Source: Heterobilharzia americana
Lineage: Eukaryota > Platyhelminthes > Trematoda > Strigeidida > Schistosomatidae
Length of the DNA stretch: 64,000 nt
Assembly: GCA_944470555.2 (NCBI GenBank)
Contig: OX104132.1
Location: 15,447,755 to 15,511,754 of the forward strand
Direction: 5' to 3'
A program made the translations under genes and the position numbers. Positions 12,901 through 27,800 of the stretch are shown here, piece by piece; the stretch's first letter is position 1, and each line of letters begins with the position of its first letter. The notes beneath the pieces are model-generated. The model saw nothing but the letters and a program-made list of their open reading frames with translations. It ran no database searches and was not told where the DNA came from.

Positions 12901-15900
12901 TTTTGAAAATGGTTTTCGAGAGAAAACTATGAGTATATCTGACTGGAACAGCTGGAAGGAGAATTTAGTTTCCACTTCATCTGAATCACATATTTCCCTA
13001 AAATGATATGCGGACACGTTCAAAATGTGCTCGAGAAACATGACACTGATGATGTGAATCACAAACTTCGATTTTACAGAAATAAAGAATGCGTACTAAT
13101 TTTTATGGAACATGAATGTTTCACAGCCACTTTTAGCCTACTACAAACCTAAGCAGTATTTCATATCAGAGTTTGATAAGTCTGGCAATTTACGGTTAAG
13201 TGCCTATAATGTAGGTTCTCTGTTGTTTTATCTGTTATTAAGTTTACGGGGTCGAGATCAACATCAAAATGAATTCAATGAAAAGATATTGCTACAAAAA
13301 GAAAACTCACAACTCAATGAAAATTGATCCAAAGGTAGTAAACCACCGGCCATGATAAGAAATGACGGCTCCATGAACCATTTCTTTTCGGGAATTGGTT
13401 TAGGAACAGGATTTACACGACATGGGAAATTCCCAACGCCAAACAATTTCGACCCAAAACAGTACCAACTAGGTTTAGTGGAATAATTACAAACAAAATA
13501 ATGGCAGCAATAGCAAGCATTGTGAAGAATGGTATGGATCGACTAGTTTGGTAGTAGATAGCGACTAGATTAACAATAAACGTAGAGCAGCATATCAAGA
13601 ATGGCATCAATGTAGCACCCATAAGAAATTGACGAATCCAGCGTTTACCTGAGAAAACAAAACAATGAAGATATGAATTATGAAAGTAAAGCAAATCACA
13701 CAAAAATAGATCATCATAATGAACTACTATTATTGGTAGGATTGCCAACTTGGTGTGAATTAAGGGATCGCAGATAGGATGTGCTGTTCAACAAATATTT
13801 TGAAGGCAAAGATAAGACCTTTTCCCCAAACTGACAAGAAAAAATCGAAACGTAATGGGATTGTTAACCAAAAAAGCAATGACGACTTTCATTACCGATC
13901 GAAATGTATGCCATGAAGTATCATTTCATTCTAGGCAGAAGTAAAATGCCACAGAAAAGCGTTAAAGAAGCCACTTCGGCAAATGGATCGTTATCGAAGC
14001 TAGTGGCCCACTAGCTGACAGTTCAGCTTTTAAACTGATGAGATACAACTTCACTAATTAGTTGGAATCTTAGTTTTTTCTTAGACAAGACACTTAATAA
14101 GTGAATTTACACAGCGTATATGGTTTTCCAGATAAATACTTCTCGAGAGTAGGCAACCTCCCCACATTTTTGTGAAAACGTACGTATTATCATAAAAGAT
14201 AAAAAACTTTTTTACACTAAAGTCAGACCGAATGAAACACTTGACTATGGAAATGTATATCGTGGACAAAAGAATAGTTATTCGTTAAGACTTGTACATG
14301 AATCCTATCCTATGATGCGTGTACATGGCATTTTTCGATTTCTCCAACTCGTGTTTAGCAATGACTTGACAACACAATATTTTATTGGAACACAAACATG
14401 GTACAGTAAGGGTACCAAGACTGCCACTGATTTCCATTCTGAGCCATATCTGATAACGTCTCAAGCCACTGAGTTGCGTGATCTCTCGCACCCCACCCAG
14501 AGAGTCGTGATGCGCCAACAGACGCTAACCCGATATAGGTATTCTTCATCCCACGGTGCCACGCCATACACTGACCACCCCCTCCACTTCTTCCACTCAG
14601 TCCCAGGGCTAGCAATGAACGGTATGAAAGCCGTTGGGACAACATGCATAACACATCTCCAAGCCACTGAAGCCGGTATTTCCAAATGACTTCACTTACT
14701 GAATAACGATCTCCATTATGGCCAAACACATGCTGTCGTACCTCAGGATTACTTATATGGTATTGCCACCGGATAAGAGCAATCCTACGGAGACAACGAT
14801 GACCGAACACATATAGTCGTCGCATATCGTCAGCTCGGAGAGGAAGGGCCAGGTCTCACAGACGTAGGGCAGAACTGCTAGCACCGAAGCGTTTTAAAAC
14901 CAACCTTTTACGGTCAAACTAAGGTCGCGACAGTGACAAAGGTGGCCCAGACTGGCATATGCCACTTTGGCTTTCGATAAGCGGCTGAAAATTTCACCAC
15001 TCACGCCTTCACCAGCAGTCAAACAACTACACAGATACACAAAATTTTCGACTATTTCCAATGGCTCACCACCAACAGTGAGTGCAGCCACAGGCTCCTG
15101 ACAATCTTGCAAGAGTATTTTGCACTTTAATGGTGCAAAGCACATACCATACTTACGAACACTAGTCACCAACTGAACATCAAGCAATAGACAAGCACAG
15201 ATAACAATGTAAAACCACTCATGATCAAGTCTAAACCATTGCAGACTCTTATTCATCTTTTTTTGCCTTCCTTACTTAGTCATCCTTTTCTATCCACCCC
15301 CAACCTCGATACTTCAAATCATTCTGTGCACTCCTTTTCAGATCACCTTTAATCTTATTGTTGTAATAAATCAATTGGAATATGTTCCAGTACATCCATA
15401 CATCAAAATAAAGCTGTTGAGATAGAGTAATCTTTCACTCACAGTTCGTAGTTTTGCATTTATAGCACACTGAAGACAGTTTAAGGCTACTTCATGATGA
15501 TTAAGTTTGTTTAGTTAACTTTTCCTAAAACTGATCTTGTATACCTTCATCTTCGACACTGTCGTATGTGGCGACCTTACTTGCCATTTACTACACCACC
15601 GAACCAAATAGCGTACAAGGCAGTAGTCAGCTGGGGTAGGCACACTTTCTGATTTAGAACTTACTGTCATACCTACAATCACTAGGCTGTGAGAAATAAC
15701 CGTCGAATTCCTAGATACTGGTGAGACGCAGACTCCTTTCAATAGCTTGATGATATCCATCAAGTCAGCAAGAATATTTAAGTCTTATATCCATATCTCG
15801 GAAACGAAATACATTTACTCATCATTTTTTCTCACGTTCCACTTCCTGATAACTGTTAACATAGGTGAGTGAATACCATTTTTATTTGAAGGGCAATCTG

Positions 15901-18900
15901 CGGAGAACATGAACGTTGTTTCGGAGTTAATATTACTAGCATGGGCCGCTAATGGGGAGTTTGGCAATTTTAGTATAACATTGTCATGAGGAAATGAAAG
16001 ATAAAAGCGTTGTTCATAAAGAGGTGGAAAAGTGTTGATGACAAGGATAGAGGTGTTTTTGTAATAAGTAGATCAGTTTTTTTTCATGGCGGCAGAAATA
16101 GACATTTGTCCGAAGTCATTCACAAACAAAAGTTAAGGGTGGGGGGCAGGAGATGCACTAAATTCGCCTCCGTTTCCTCAATAACCTTGTTATCAATGAT
16201 AGAAAAACAGAGTAAAGTGGAAAGCGTAATTTCTACAGCCAACCTTTTCTTAACGCATCTACCTCCTGAAGTGAGGCAGAAGAAATGCAATGCTGGTTGT
16301 CTGAAAGAAACATATCACTGTTTTCACATTCCTACCTGAGAAGTGGAAATCCACTCAGTTATCTAGTACATATTGGTGTGGTAGGCGATGAGCCCCACTT
16401 TGGTGTGTGCTGGCTGATGACACTACCTAGTTGCCTAACTTCAGTAGGTAGAGCGGTGGTCGACTTGGTGACCCATCGGTTGAAAGTCGACTCCCTAAAC
16501 CAATGAACCACAACTCCACATACACTCTAATCTAGGCAGCCTTAGAACTTTGTGCACAGACCCCAAGACAGTGAATATTGCCATTACAAAAAAACTGTTG
16601 AAAAGAAATATTTCTTCGCTGATACATGCCTTGTTCTTGTTAATGAATAAATGGGTATATTTCGTCAGTTAAAAACTGTTTAGTCTGATCAACCAATATG
16701 ATTTCAGGTAGCAATCGTCTTTATCCGTAGAACTCTATTGAAACACCACAAGCATGCATGACAAGCACAGACAATACAAAAAGTTAAAGCAAACACTATA
16801 ACACTATATAACAACCTTCATTTCATAAAAACAACTTTATTTTTCGTGGCTCAACTACACGTGTTTCTTTACTTGATAGATATTGGTGTTGAGCATCCAA
16901 TAGGTACAACTTTGCCTTAAAATAAGAAAAATTGACTTAAGTATATAACGTAATATACTCTTATCGAAAAAACGAATAGTACAACTTACCTGACATACGT
17001 GCATATAAACTACCACCTACCATTCCATTAATTGGTGAAGTGGCAGAAAAAACAAATATTGCTGTAGATACAAAACTTCCACGTTCAGTATACAACTTAT
17101 TGGTTAATGCCAAAAATAAAACTATTGATGATACAACAGCAACATGAATTCCTGTGCCAACTAAACTGGCAAGTAGAGAAGAATGAGGCGGAGACCGAAA
17201 TACATCACCGTGTACTTGTTTCCAACCATATTCATCACCTAGTTCACGATCCTAAAAGGAAAGAAATTTAATAAAACTTTTAAATTACTAGGAAAGGAGT
17301 GAAAGGATCCTACAGATTGATAATTGATATAGTGACAAGTTTACTATGCACACAAATAAAGATATATATTCTAAAACAGATCAATAGAAGAAATGCATTC
17401 ACAAAATGAAGATACTTAATTTTATGTGGCTGGTAAAGAAAAACAGGACGTACTTACCCACCATTTTTACATCCGCGCAGTACGCAGTGAGCCACACCTA
17501 TAGTTTGAAGGCTAGTGATACTACCTAGCTGTCAATCCCTCAGTAAGTGGAGCGTGGCTGGAACCCGCGACCCAGTTGTTAGTAGCCATCACTTTAAACC
17601 ACTGAGCCACAGCTCCCATGTAACGCTGAATTAAGATTTCATGTTGATTGCTAAACAAGGGTTGATCAGTGCTGTAACTCAAAGCATTAAGGCAGAAGAG
17701 TTTTGGTAGTCATTGACTTCTTGGTGGAGTGAATTATACAAATTATTCGGACAGTAGTCCATATTATGCGTGTCTGGTGCTTTCGCTTGTCAACGCTAGG
17801 AATTTGAAGCATTCTATCAACCTTCATTTATTGTTGCTTTTCCAAGTTGGTATTCATTATGGACTGACATCAGGTGGAGGAACATTGGAAACCAGGCAGG
17901 ACTGGACAGCTGTTTCATCTAAGTATGAATCTCGGGGTTTCAATTCAACTGAACTAGTGCTGATTGGCGACTAGTTTTGAGAGGTCATTCCTAAAGTTCC
18001 AATGAGAAATCGTGACCAGTGGGGCAAACTAGGTGGCCGTGAGAACAAATACTCAACGATGACATTAGGAGATAGTCATGCTATGTCGTGAACTAAAACG
18101 AGTTGGAAATATGGATCACCGAAGTCCCACTCAGTAGCTCAATGGTAACGTGCTGACCACAGGACCTGAAGGTCGAGAGTTCGGTCTCTGGAGGGGTCGT
18201 GGGTACGCGCTACTGAAGAGTCACATACTAAGACGAAACGGTTGTCAGTGTTCCAAGGTTTCTAATGTTCCTCCAGTTGATGGCAGTCCATTATTATTAT
18301 TATCATTATTATTTTTCCTCTGGGTTCCTAGTGGAACATAGGGCTTCAGTAGCGCATCGCCATTTCACTCTCTTCTATGCAGTCTTTGCAACCTGGCTCC
18401 ACTACTGCTCACAAGCTTTCATTTCCTCCTCACACGATCTCCTCCATGTCACACTCGCCTCGGAAGCCCAACTTGTCGTTTCCCATTTGGGCTCTACTCG
18501 AGTGCGTGGCCAGGCGCATGATGTCCCCAAACGGCTTTCTCAGTGTCCAATCCACTCCCACTTTCTTCTGCATATTTGTCAGGCGATAGGTTCTTGGTTG
18601 GTTCGTTCCCAGAGTTCCTTGTTGCTTATTATTTCTGGCCGTCTGAGCTTCAGTTGCGAGCGTAGGCAGCTGTTGATGTATTTCGTATCAGTTCATGATA
18701 TATACCAACTTGAAAAAACCCCAAATCCACACAAACCGCCAAATTCATTTACTGGTCCCTCCTACTCACGTCTTCCTTGGCAACTTAATTATCATCAAAT
18801 CCTACTTCCGTTCATTTTTTTCAGCGCGGATATGAAATATGACAACTTGGATATATTTAATTTTGTGAAACACTCTATTTTTATGCATTTCTATCTATCT

Positions 18901-21900
18901 AAATTAAATAGTATAGTAATGATGCATAGTGGCTAGCAGTAGAATCCAGGATGCGCATTTCGTCCCATTTGGGACTCGTCAGTAGTAGTATAAATGTCTA
19001 CAGGACGAAACCCCGAACATAACACAAACAATATTTTCGAGTTGTAAAAGAATCAGCCTTTGACAGAGTAAACAACGACGTCACATAACTTTAAAAGTTG
19101 CAAGACTGTTCAAATAAACAAATATTACTAAGTGGAACTTTGCGCTGAAGTCTGTTGGTTCGACTAGTCCAATTTTATAAGAGTGCAAAGATGAAGAAAT
19201 GACAAGAATGGGAAAATATCACGTAATATTTGAAAGGTGAGAGGCGAAATGATAAATGAATAATGAAACAATTAGTCCTCATGATAAGTTTAAACAACGT
19301 AATGAGAAGAAGGAGATTACCGTGAGGAGGTAATGTGCTTATTAGATAAAATGAACAATGCACAAAGCCACATTAGCTTCACTTACGAAGAAGAAGTGGA
19401 TGACAAACTACCACTTTTAGACACTGATTAGCAAAGGAGGGGATGGCTTAATCAGAAGGTTTATGCAAAGGAAGCTGACTTGGACAGGACAATACCTTAG
19501 TTTTCATAGTTACTGTACTCCCGAATACAAACGCGGCCTAGTTAGGTGTTTGTTCAATAGAGTTTACCGTATTTGCACAGATGACACAAAAGAAATAAAA
19601 GCAAAATTCCGGACGGATACATTATTGCGAAATGGACATCTGCTAAAATTTATCAACAAATGCAAAATTGGTATGATATTGACACCGAATAGTCAGTATT
19701 CTGTCCCTGAGAAAAATGTGTGTATCACACTGCCATACAGGGGTGAATCGAATAGCCTAATCCTGGAGAAAAGGCTCAAATCAGCTGTCAGCAGGACGTA
19801 CTACGTGACCTAGGTCATCTTAGTTGAGAAGCCCATGCTTCAACATAAACCTAAACAGCACTTGAACGAATGTACCCACCACCTATTGTGTATATTAATT
19901 TACATGTATGTGTAAACACATACATGGGGAAGAGCAATCGTGACATGCAGTTAAGAATGGTTGATCATGTGCTTAAGTGGCTCCAGAAACAAATGACCTC
20001 TAACAGTTTAATAAGTCTAGGTGACAAACGTCCTTCCTCATCAATAGCGAAACACATATTAGAAACTGGTCATAAGATTGATATGAAGATAGCCTTTACT
20101 GTGCTGTAAAGACGAATACTTAGATTTATCGAAGCACTTGCTATCCATAAATTCAAATCCCTTCCGTGTATTCAGAAACAATTTGTGCTAAAATTAAACA
20201 TACCCTGGTAGTATTAAGTTCAGCTCTTTTTACTAGTGGTGGTAGCGGCTTGATCTCTAATTATTATTCTTTCTCCTCCTTTGTTTTCGTCTTGCCCTTA
20301 TTATCTTTCTCAATTAGAATTCTGTTGGCTAGATTAACCTTTCTAAAGTTCTATATAATTTATTCGACACGTTCATGTGTGATTGAATTGCTTGAAATGT
20401 ATAGCGCTAATACATCACATGTTTCAGATAATCTCTGCCTTATCATCACGTTGTTTCAATAAATAATGGATGGCGTGATAAGAAGTAAATTATTATCTGA
20501 AAAATGTGATGTATTTGCGCCATACATTTCGAACAATCTGATCACGCATTTACTTGTTAGGGCATTTTATATGAAAACCGAAAGTGGGAGAAGGACAAAT
20601 CTGACATAAACAGACTTAATAATAGGAAGGATAATGAAGGGAAAATGATAAGATTTGAAGACAATCTTGGTAATACGAGAAAATAAACATTTCAAGGGTT
20701 GCGTTTAGTGTTAGGGTAAACAGTTTTCGAATACACAACGGGGACTTAAATTTGTGTATGGTTAGCGCTTCAACAAACCTAAGTATGCGCCCCTGACAAT
20801 TTCTATACAAAATTGTAAAGGCTGTTTTTATATCAATTCTGTGACATTCATCAATATTATGTTTTGCAATAGATGATGATGGTTGTTTGCCACCTGCGTT
20901 TATCGATGTTTGTAGCCGTTTTGGTACATGTTCTCTCGCCCTCAAGTGTTAATCTCGATTAGTCCTCCTTATGTAGGTGTTTTCAGACACACATATGTAA
21001 ATTGATAAACACAATGGGATATGTTTGGTCTTCTCAACTACGATGTGCCTAGCTGTATACTAAGTTTTAAAATTTAAAATTACGCTGTTAGATTCCCCTC
21101 TGTATAGTAAAGCGACTTAAACGCATTTCTTCGGAAAAGAATACAAAGTAGGTTTCAAAACTGGCTGATTTTTGCAACAGTTTGTGAACTTCAATGGATA
21201 TCTCTATTTTCCACTAATGTTTCAGTGAGTATTTTGATGTCATCATATAATGAGTTTTCTGTACAGGTATGATGGATCCTTCAGAATACGTACATAACTA
21301 AACTTCGCTTGAATTGAGTTGGACCAAAGATATCAAAACTTAAATACTGACCTGTTTAAGTAGGTTTTCTGTATATCGACCGTTTTAATGAATCGTCTTT
21401 CCTACGATTTAGGAGTATATCCAAGAACGGCAGACATATTATATTCAAGTCAATTGACATGAAAACAGTCTTTACAATTTTGTATAGAAATTGTCAGGGG
21501 CGCGTACTTAGGTTTGTTGAAGCGCTAACCATACACGAATTTAAGTCCGCGTTGTGTATTCGAAAACTGTTTACCCTAACACTAAACGCAACCCTTGAAA
21601 TGTTTATTTTCTCGTATTACCAAGATTGTCTTCAAATCTTATCATTTTCCCTTCATTATCTTTCCTATTATTAAGTCTGTTTATGTCAGATTTGTCCTTC
21701 TCCCACTTTCAGTTTTCATATAAAATGTCTCGTCCTATTTGGAACTCGTCAGCTTGATGTACCTGCACCCCAGCGAGTGACGTTGTTCCCACTGAGACTT
21801 ACCTCGTACAGAATGCCAAACTGTTATCCATTAGGTCACTGAAGCACGATAGTCACCTCTTGCATAACGGTATTTTTACTATCTGTTGGTATACTTATAA

Positions 21901-24832
21901 TTCTCCTTTGTTTTTATTGGATCGAATTGTTTGATGTCCATTGGCATACAGGGGACTATGCAGATGCCTCGATATTGAAGCGAGGGGTGTAAGATTTGAG
22001 TCCCAGTGGGAACGACATCACTTACTGGGGTGCGGGTACAATTAGCTGAAGAGTCCTAGACAGGACGCAACCCACGTTTTGGATTCCCTTGCTAACCACA
22101 ACCAAGTAAATCATCATAATAAATGTCCAGGCAATATTGAGACATCCGCATAGTAGCTCATACGCAAACAGAGACCGAACAAATCGCCCTAGTGTAACAA
22201 TTGAAAGTTACAAGTATATAAACAAACAGTACTGACAAGTGAATGTGAGATCAGATAGTTCGAAAAGTATAGCGCAAATACATCATATTTTTCAGATACT
22301 CTACGTCTTCATAAAAGGGACTAGTTGTTTCAAATAACTAATGGTTAAAAAGAAATTTGAGATTCAGTTCCTACATTCGCTTTTGAAAAATGTTACCAGT
22401 TGCCTGTAGCCAACGGAACTTAGCACTTCGCAGAATTTCGCCAGATCCGAAAATAACATAGAACCTAGCGAGTTATGCTTTATAATTTAATTATTTCATG
22501 AGATGGTACAGTTTAAGTTGTAAACACTAATCTGCATGGTAGTTTGTCACCGAATAGTCTTAAAAACAACCGAAAACCCAATACAACTAAATGGATTAAA
22601 TAATCGTACATCATTCGATGTTTATGGAAATCTAACTATTTTAAAGTCCTCAGAGAAAATATAAACATTAAATGAATGACTACTAGAAGTTGAAGTCATT
22701 TGTTATGCTGTCTTCAGGTCCGAATCATTGTGTAGTCACATTCAGTTCAAATGATTTGTTTAATTTTAACTCATCTGTACTGTTATTTCATTTGGATGGT
22801 ACACTTTTCTTACTGGCAGTTATATATGAAGTTTATGTTTATAGTTCCAAGGTGAAAAACAGAAAATCCAATCATTCCAGTGAGCAGTAATGATATTGTA
22901 GTGGGCGTTGCTGATAACAACGTATATAAGTAGTATATGTCGAGAGGGTGGCAGGAATCATAGGGAATTACCGGCAATGGGTAAGGTTTCTGCCAAGAGC
23001 AACGCAGGGAACAACACAGGCGTATTACAGGGGATGATGCTGATAAGAGTGTACGAAGAGCCGGCCAAGAGCAAATCAAGACAGGAACGGAGAGGAAACG
23101 AAGACATTTCCAAATGGCTGCGTTAGTGCAAGGAGTGCCATATGTAACCACTACCATTCCAATTGTTCGTAATAAAAATTCTCTCGTCGAGTTGTCTTCT
23201 GTTTCTTCAATATAACTCAGCAAGTGAGTACAGGTTTATCATGCTATAAGTCAAGCATGATATGACGGCTTTTGGTGCAAAAACAAAACAGATGCAGTGA
23301 AATTTCTAATAGGAACGCAGGTTAACAAACTACACCTCCATTGAAGCAGCATACAGTATAAACAATCAACTTTTCTCTGTATCCATCAACTTCATTCCTG
23401 ATTTGATTCACTAACACATAAGGTGATGAGAAAACTGATAAGTTTTGTGCTCAATACCAACATAGTTAATGTTTCATGCTATTTAACGCATCCAAAATAA
23501 GAACGAAACAACTACCTGTATTCACACAAACCAGCATACATCATTTCTTGGAAATGCATAAAACTTCAGTAAAACTCCTTTGTTTGAAAAAAGGAGAAGC
23601 TTCATCACTTTTACGAAAACATATTTCAATTTGAAGGTTTGTGGGAATTTACTTATTGATTTAAGGTTGGTATTCATCAAGGATTGACATCAGCTGGAGA
23701 AACATTGAGAAGCTGGGAGGACTGAACAGCTGTGTTTTCCTAGTATGGGACTCTTCAGCAGTGCGCACCAATGGCCCCGTCTCGCTAGGGATCCAACCCA
23801 GTATCTTCAGGCTCCGTGGCTAGTGGAGTTGCCAAGCAGTAATCCATATTTCCTACTTCCATCACTTCACGATACAGTGCAACGTCCATCCAATGCCGTC
23901 GTTGAGTAACTGTCTTTAGGTCCGACTTGTTTGGTCCCACTGGTCATGAACTTATAGAATTACTTCTCGAAGTGAGCCACCAATAAGCACTACATTATTG
24001 CAATTTGGAGGTTTATGGGGATTTATTATTATCATAACTCGAACGAAGCAGCTGTTCAATGATCCTAGTCTTCCAATGTTTTTCCAGCTGATGTCAGTTC
24101 ACGATGAATACCAACCTGAAAAATGTATTACTCCTCTTTTCAGCACTCTTGTTATCAGTTCTAGGCTAAATGGAGCAAAAAAAAAAAGTGCGAATCACAT
24201 TTAGAGAAATTATTTGCAATCTTTAAGATGAAATCAGAAAAATGTAAAACGAAAGACAAACTTACTAAATCACTTAAACCATCTTCCTTATTATATCTTG
24301 CATAATCACGTCGCAGGGTTCGCATCAAGATCATACATACTAATGCAACGAGGAATAGTACCATCATGAATGAGTTAAAGATTGAAAACCAATGAATCTG
24401 TAATAATAAAAATGGCAACTTTACAATGTAATAGTCAACTACATAATGTACAACGTAACTTTCGTGTTACACAAACAACGTGATTGTAACCAATCTCCTT
24501 AGAGAATGTGTAGTTTATGCTTCGTAGCATACTAGATTGCATACATAATTTCTACTCAATTCAATAATCTAGCATATATATTTGTACTAGATTGTAAATT
24601 ACACCTAATGTGAAGCTTCACGTTACTATCTGGTTGTTAAGGTGAAGGTGAGTGTAATAAAGCTCAAACCTATGATGTAATAGTTGGTTGATCGTTGAAT
24701 AGTATTGTCTTAGCTGCTTACAAAACAATTTGTTTTTGAGTACACAGGTTGACTGTTCATTATCACTAATTCTACTGATTACTGTAACCAACAAAAACTA
24801 AGTTCAAATCAATACCTAAAATCAAGACCAAA

Positions 24833-24895
<63 letters not shown>

Positions 24896-27800
24896 CATCA
24901 TTTCAACCAGCTTCGATTCACAGCACTAACTACCAGAGTAAATTGAGGTGTAACATAGAGCTTACTTAGGCTGTAAGCTTTTCAAGTTCTATTTTAAAGT
25001 TAAATACTGGTAGGGCAATCTGGTGAAAAGTAATTGCGTTGATTCTTCTATGCAATCCTGTCAAATATAAGATGATGCTCCAAGATAGGTCTGAAACTAC
25101 TCCTAGGATAGGGAGGGAAGAAATAGAATGTGTCGACCACTTCACTTACTTGAGAATTTATTTGCACTGACTTGAACGAACTGCCTTCTGACGAAATTTC
25201 AGCTCGGATACGTAAGCCTGGTCACCTGTGGTGGTAACTGGTGAGATATCCCACTACCTATTAAAGGACGAGTGTACTGCGCTGCAGTGCGCCCTGTCCT
25301 GTTATTTGGCTTTGAGACATTTTTGTTGAGAGTGGAAGACGAGAAGAGTTGCAGGTTTTTCGAACACATGTCTTCGAAGCCTCGCTCACGTATGGTGGGA
25401 CCACAGTGTAAGCAATGCTGAGATCAGGCGGAGGGTACTAGTCAAGATAGAAAAGTCGGTCGATGAGACTGTGAACCCTCAGAGACTGAGGTAGGTTAAA
25501 CATATCGAGCCACCGCTTACATCGACGTGCAATGATAGGAGAGGTTAGATTTGATTGGAAAAGAGCCTATGGTGACCAGCCCAGTGCATGAAGTCTCTGG
25601 CTTTTGATCTGAGCCGTGTAGCGAGGTAGAGATTACCTGGCTGGGGGAACCCAAGACGGTAAGAATCAGTGAACAGTGGGTGCTCATGAATTGACTGAAA
25701 GTCGGTCTTAATGACGTAGAGCTTGGATATCTACTCTGATATTCATCTTCGAATTGTCTACCCATTCATACACCTTTATCTACTTTGATATCAGTCAATC
25801 TCTATTTAATTGTTCCCTGTATGCTACTGTGAAGTGTAGCAACTTGAACCGATGCACTTATGTAAGAGGTTGATTTTGTCTATCTGTCTTCAGCACTCAT
25901 GCTGAAATAATATAACCAAGGGGGTGGAGATACTACAGTGAGACAATATTCGTTGTTATACACTTCGGAAAGCCAACGTTGCCCCGAAATTGGGAAATAA
26001 GGACTTGGTATATTGTGCTCTCTAAATGGCTAGGGGGTAAACGTTTACTGGATTCTCTGTCTATTTTAAAGTGAGTCAAGATGTTAGATTATGGCATGTA
26101 TATTTTTAGATACAGTATTACAGTAATCATTCTGCAGTTAACAGAAAGGATTTTGGTTCTCTTATAAAAACAGAAACGATAGATGATTAAGACTTGGTGA
26201 GTTGAATAGAGTTATACACCAACAAGAACACTAAACTTTATTATAACTCAAGATGAGTACTGATCCACCACCTTTGGAAATCTCTGTAAAACATCCAACC
26301 TAGCCATAAGTTTGAACACAGCTCCTCTTGCCTTGATTAGGTTTGTTGCTTCGCACACAAATACGGCTGACAAGTTGTAGGTGAAACCCACATATACTGT
26401 TGCTGAAGGTATATATTTCGTAAGCAATTGTTCTGGTGTTGCATTAATTTGCAGAGGTAACAGTTTGATTTCGTCAATAAGTTGTAAGTTGATTTAGGTG
26501 TATTCGTGAAGGTGAAATAAAGGCTAATACTCATTTATTCCATAAGGAATGCCATAACTAGGTTTCACTAGCTTTTTACCCAACTCTATCTTACAAATAG
26601 TCATTAGTAATTCTGTCATCTAATAGGAAATGCATGAATTCTTCCTCCAAATAGTAAAATATCAGAAACAAACTGACTACCAGTAAGTACTTGAAACGCT
26701 ATTTGAAATCTTGAGGATGAGCCTAAAAATACTTAAACAGGAGACATTGACAATGTACACCACTGCAGCTTTAGCCACTGACACCTGCAGTGGAATAAGT
26801 TGACAGAACTTATTTCAGTGGGATCAACCAGTCGGAAGTGAAGTGGATACTAACTGAAGACCTTGGGTGACAGTCGCGCTATGTCATGAATTGACAGAAG
26901 TTGGAAATTGTGAACCACTGGAAACCGACCCAGTGGCTGAATGGTTAACGCGTTCGCCGTTAACCCGAAGGTCCTGAGTTCGACCCCTAGCAAGGTCGTG
27001 GGTGCGTAGTGCTGAGTCCCATACTAGGACGAAACGGCTGTCCAGTGCTCCCAGATTTTCAGTGGTTCCCCAACTGATGTCAGTCCATGATGAATACTAT
27101 TTCTAAATTAAAAATCCCCATTCATCTCAAAAATACGTAACTTATTTCAGTGTTTCTTGTCATCATCATCATCATCATTATCAACATAGGACCAGGCATT
27201 ACTGCGTAACGGTCCGAGTTGCCACACCTCATATCAGCACATCAAGTAAAAAGGTAGTGAGGTGAAGGATGAAGATAAGTGAATGCAGTCAAAAGAAATA
27301 TAAAGTATGAGAAGAAAGGAAAGAGGAGTGACAAAATAGTGAGATTCGGTATAGTGTAGTTAAGATGACGATCATGTGTGTATACATCTGCGCCACTGAC
27401 TTCGGTTCTGAGCCATATCACCTAGGGTCTCCAACCACAGGTTCCTCTTGTCCCGTGGACCCCAACCACCTAGTCTGCATCGTCCTACATGGCTTAAACC
27501 AACAGTCAGAGACTTCATACATTGGTGCCATGTTTTAGTCTGGCCACCTCGGGCCTTTTTCCAGCCTGAACCCACCTCAGCCAACATTGTGTGACGAGGC
27601 AATCGGTGACTAGGCATACGTAGTACGTGTCCCAACCATCTCAGTCGATGAAGGTTCACAACCTCGTCGACTGACTTACCTCTTCTCCCTAAAACTCTAC
27701 ACCTAACTTCTGCATTACTCACATGGTGACACCACGGAATACGTCCTATACTACGAAGGCAACGGTGGTCAAATACCTGTAACCTTCTCATGTCTTCCAC

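Noticed and set aside
14312..14689. 125-codon plus-strand frame
   Set aside because: Antisense shadow of the RTE reverse-transcriptase C-terminus on the minus strand.
27163..27180. Trinucleotide repeat as an independent microsatellite
   Set aside because: It is the 3' tail of the RTE insertion, as is the one at 34405-34421.
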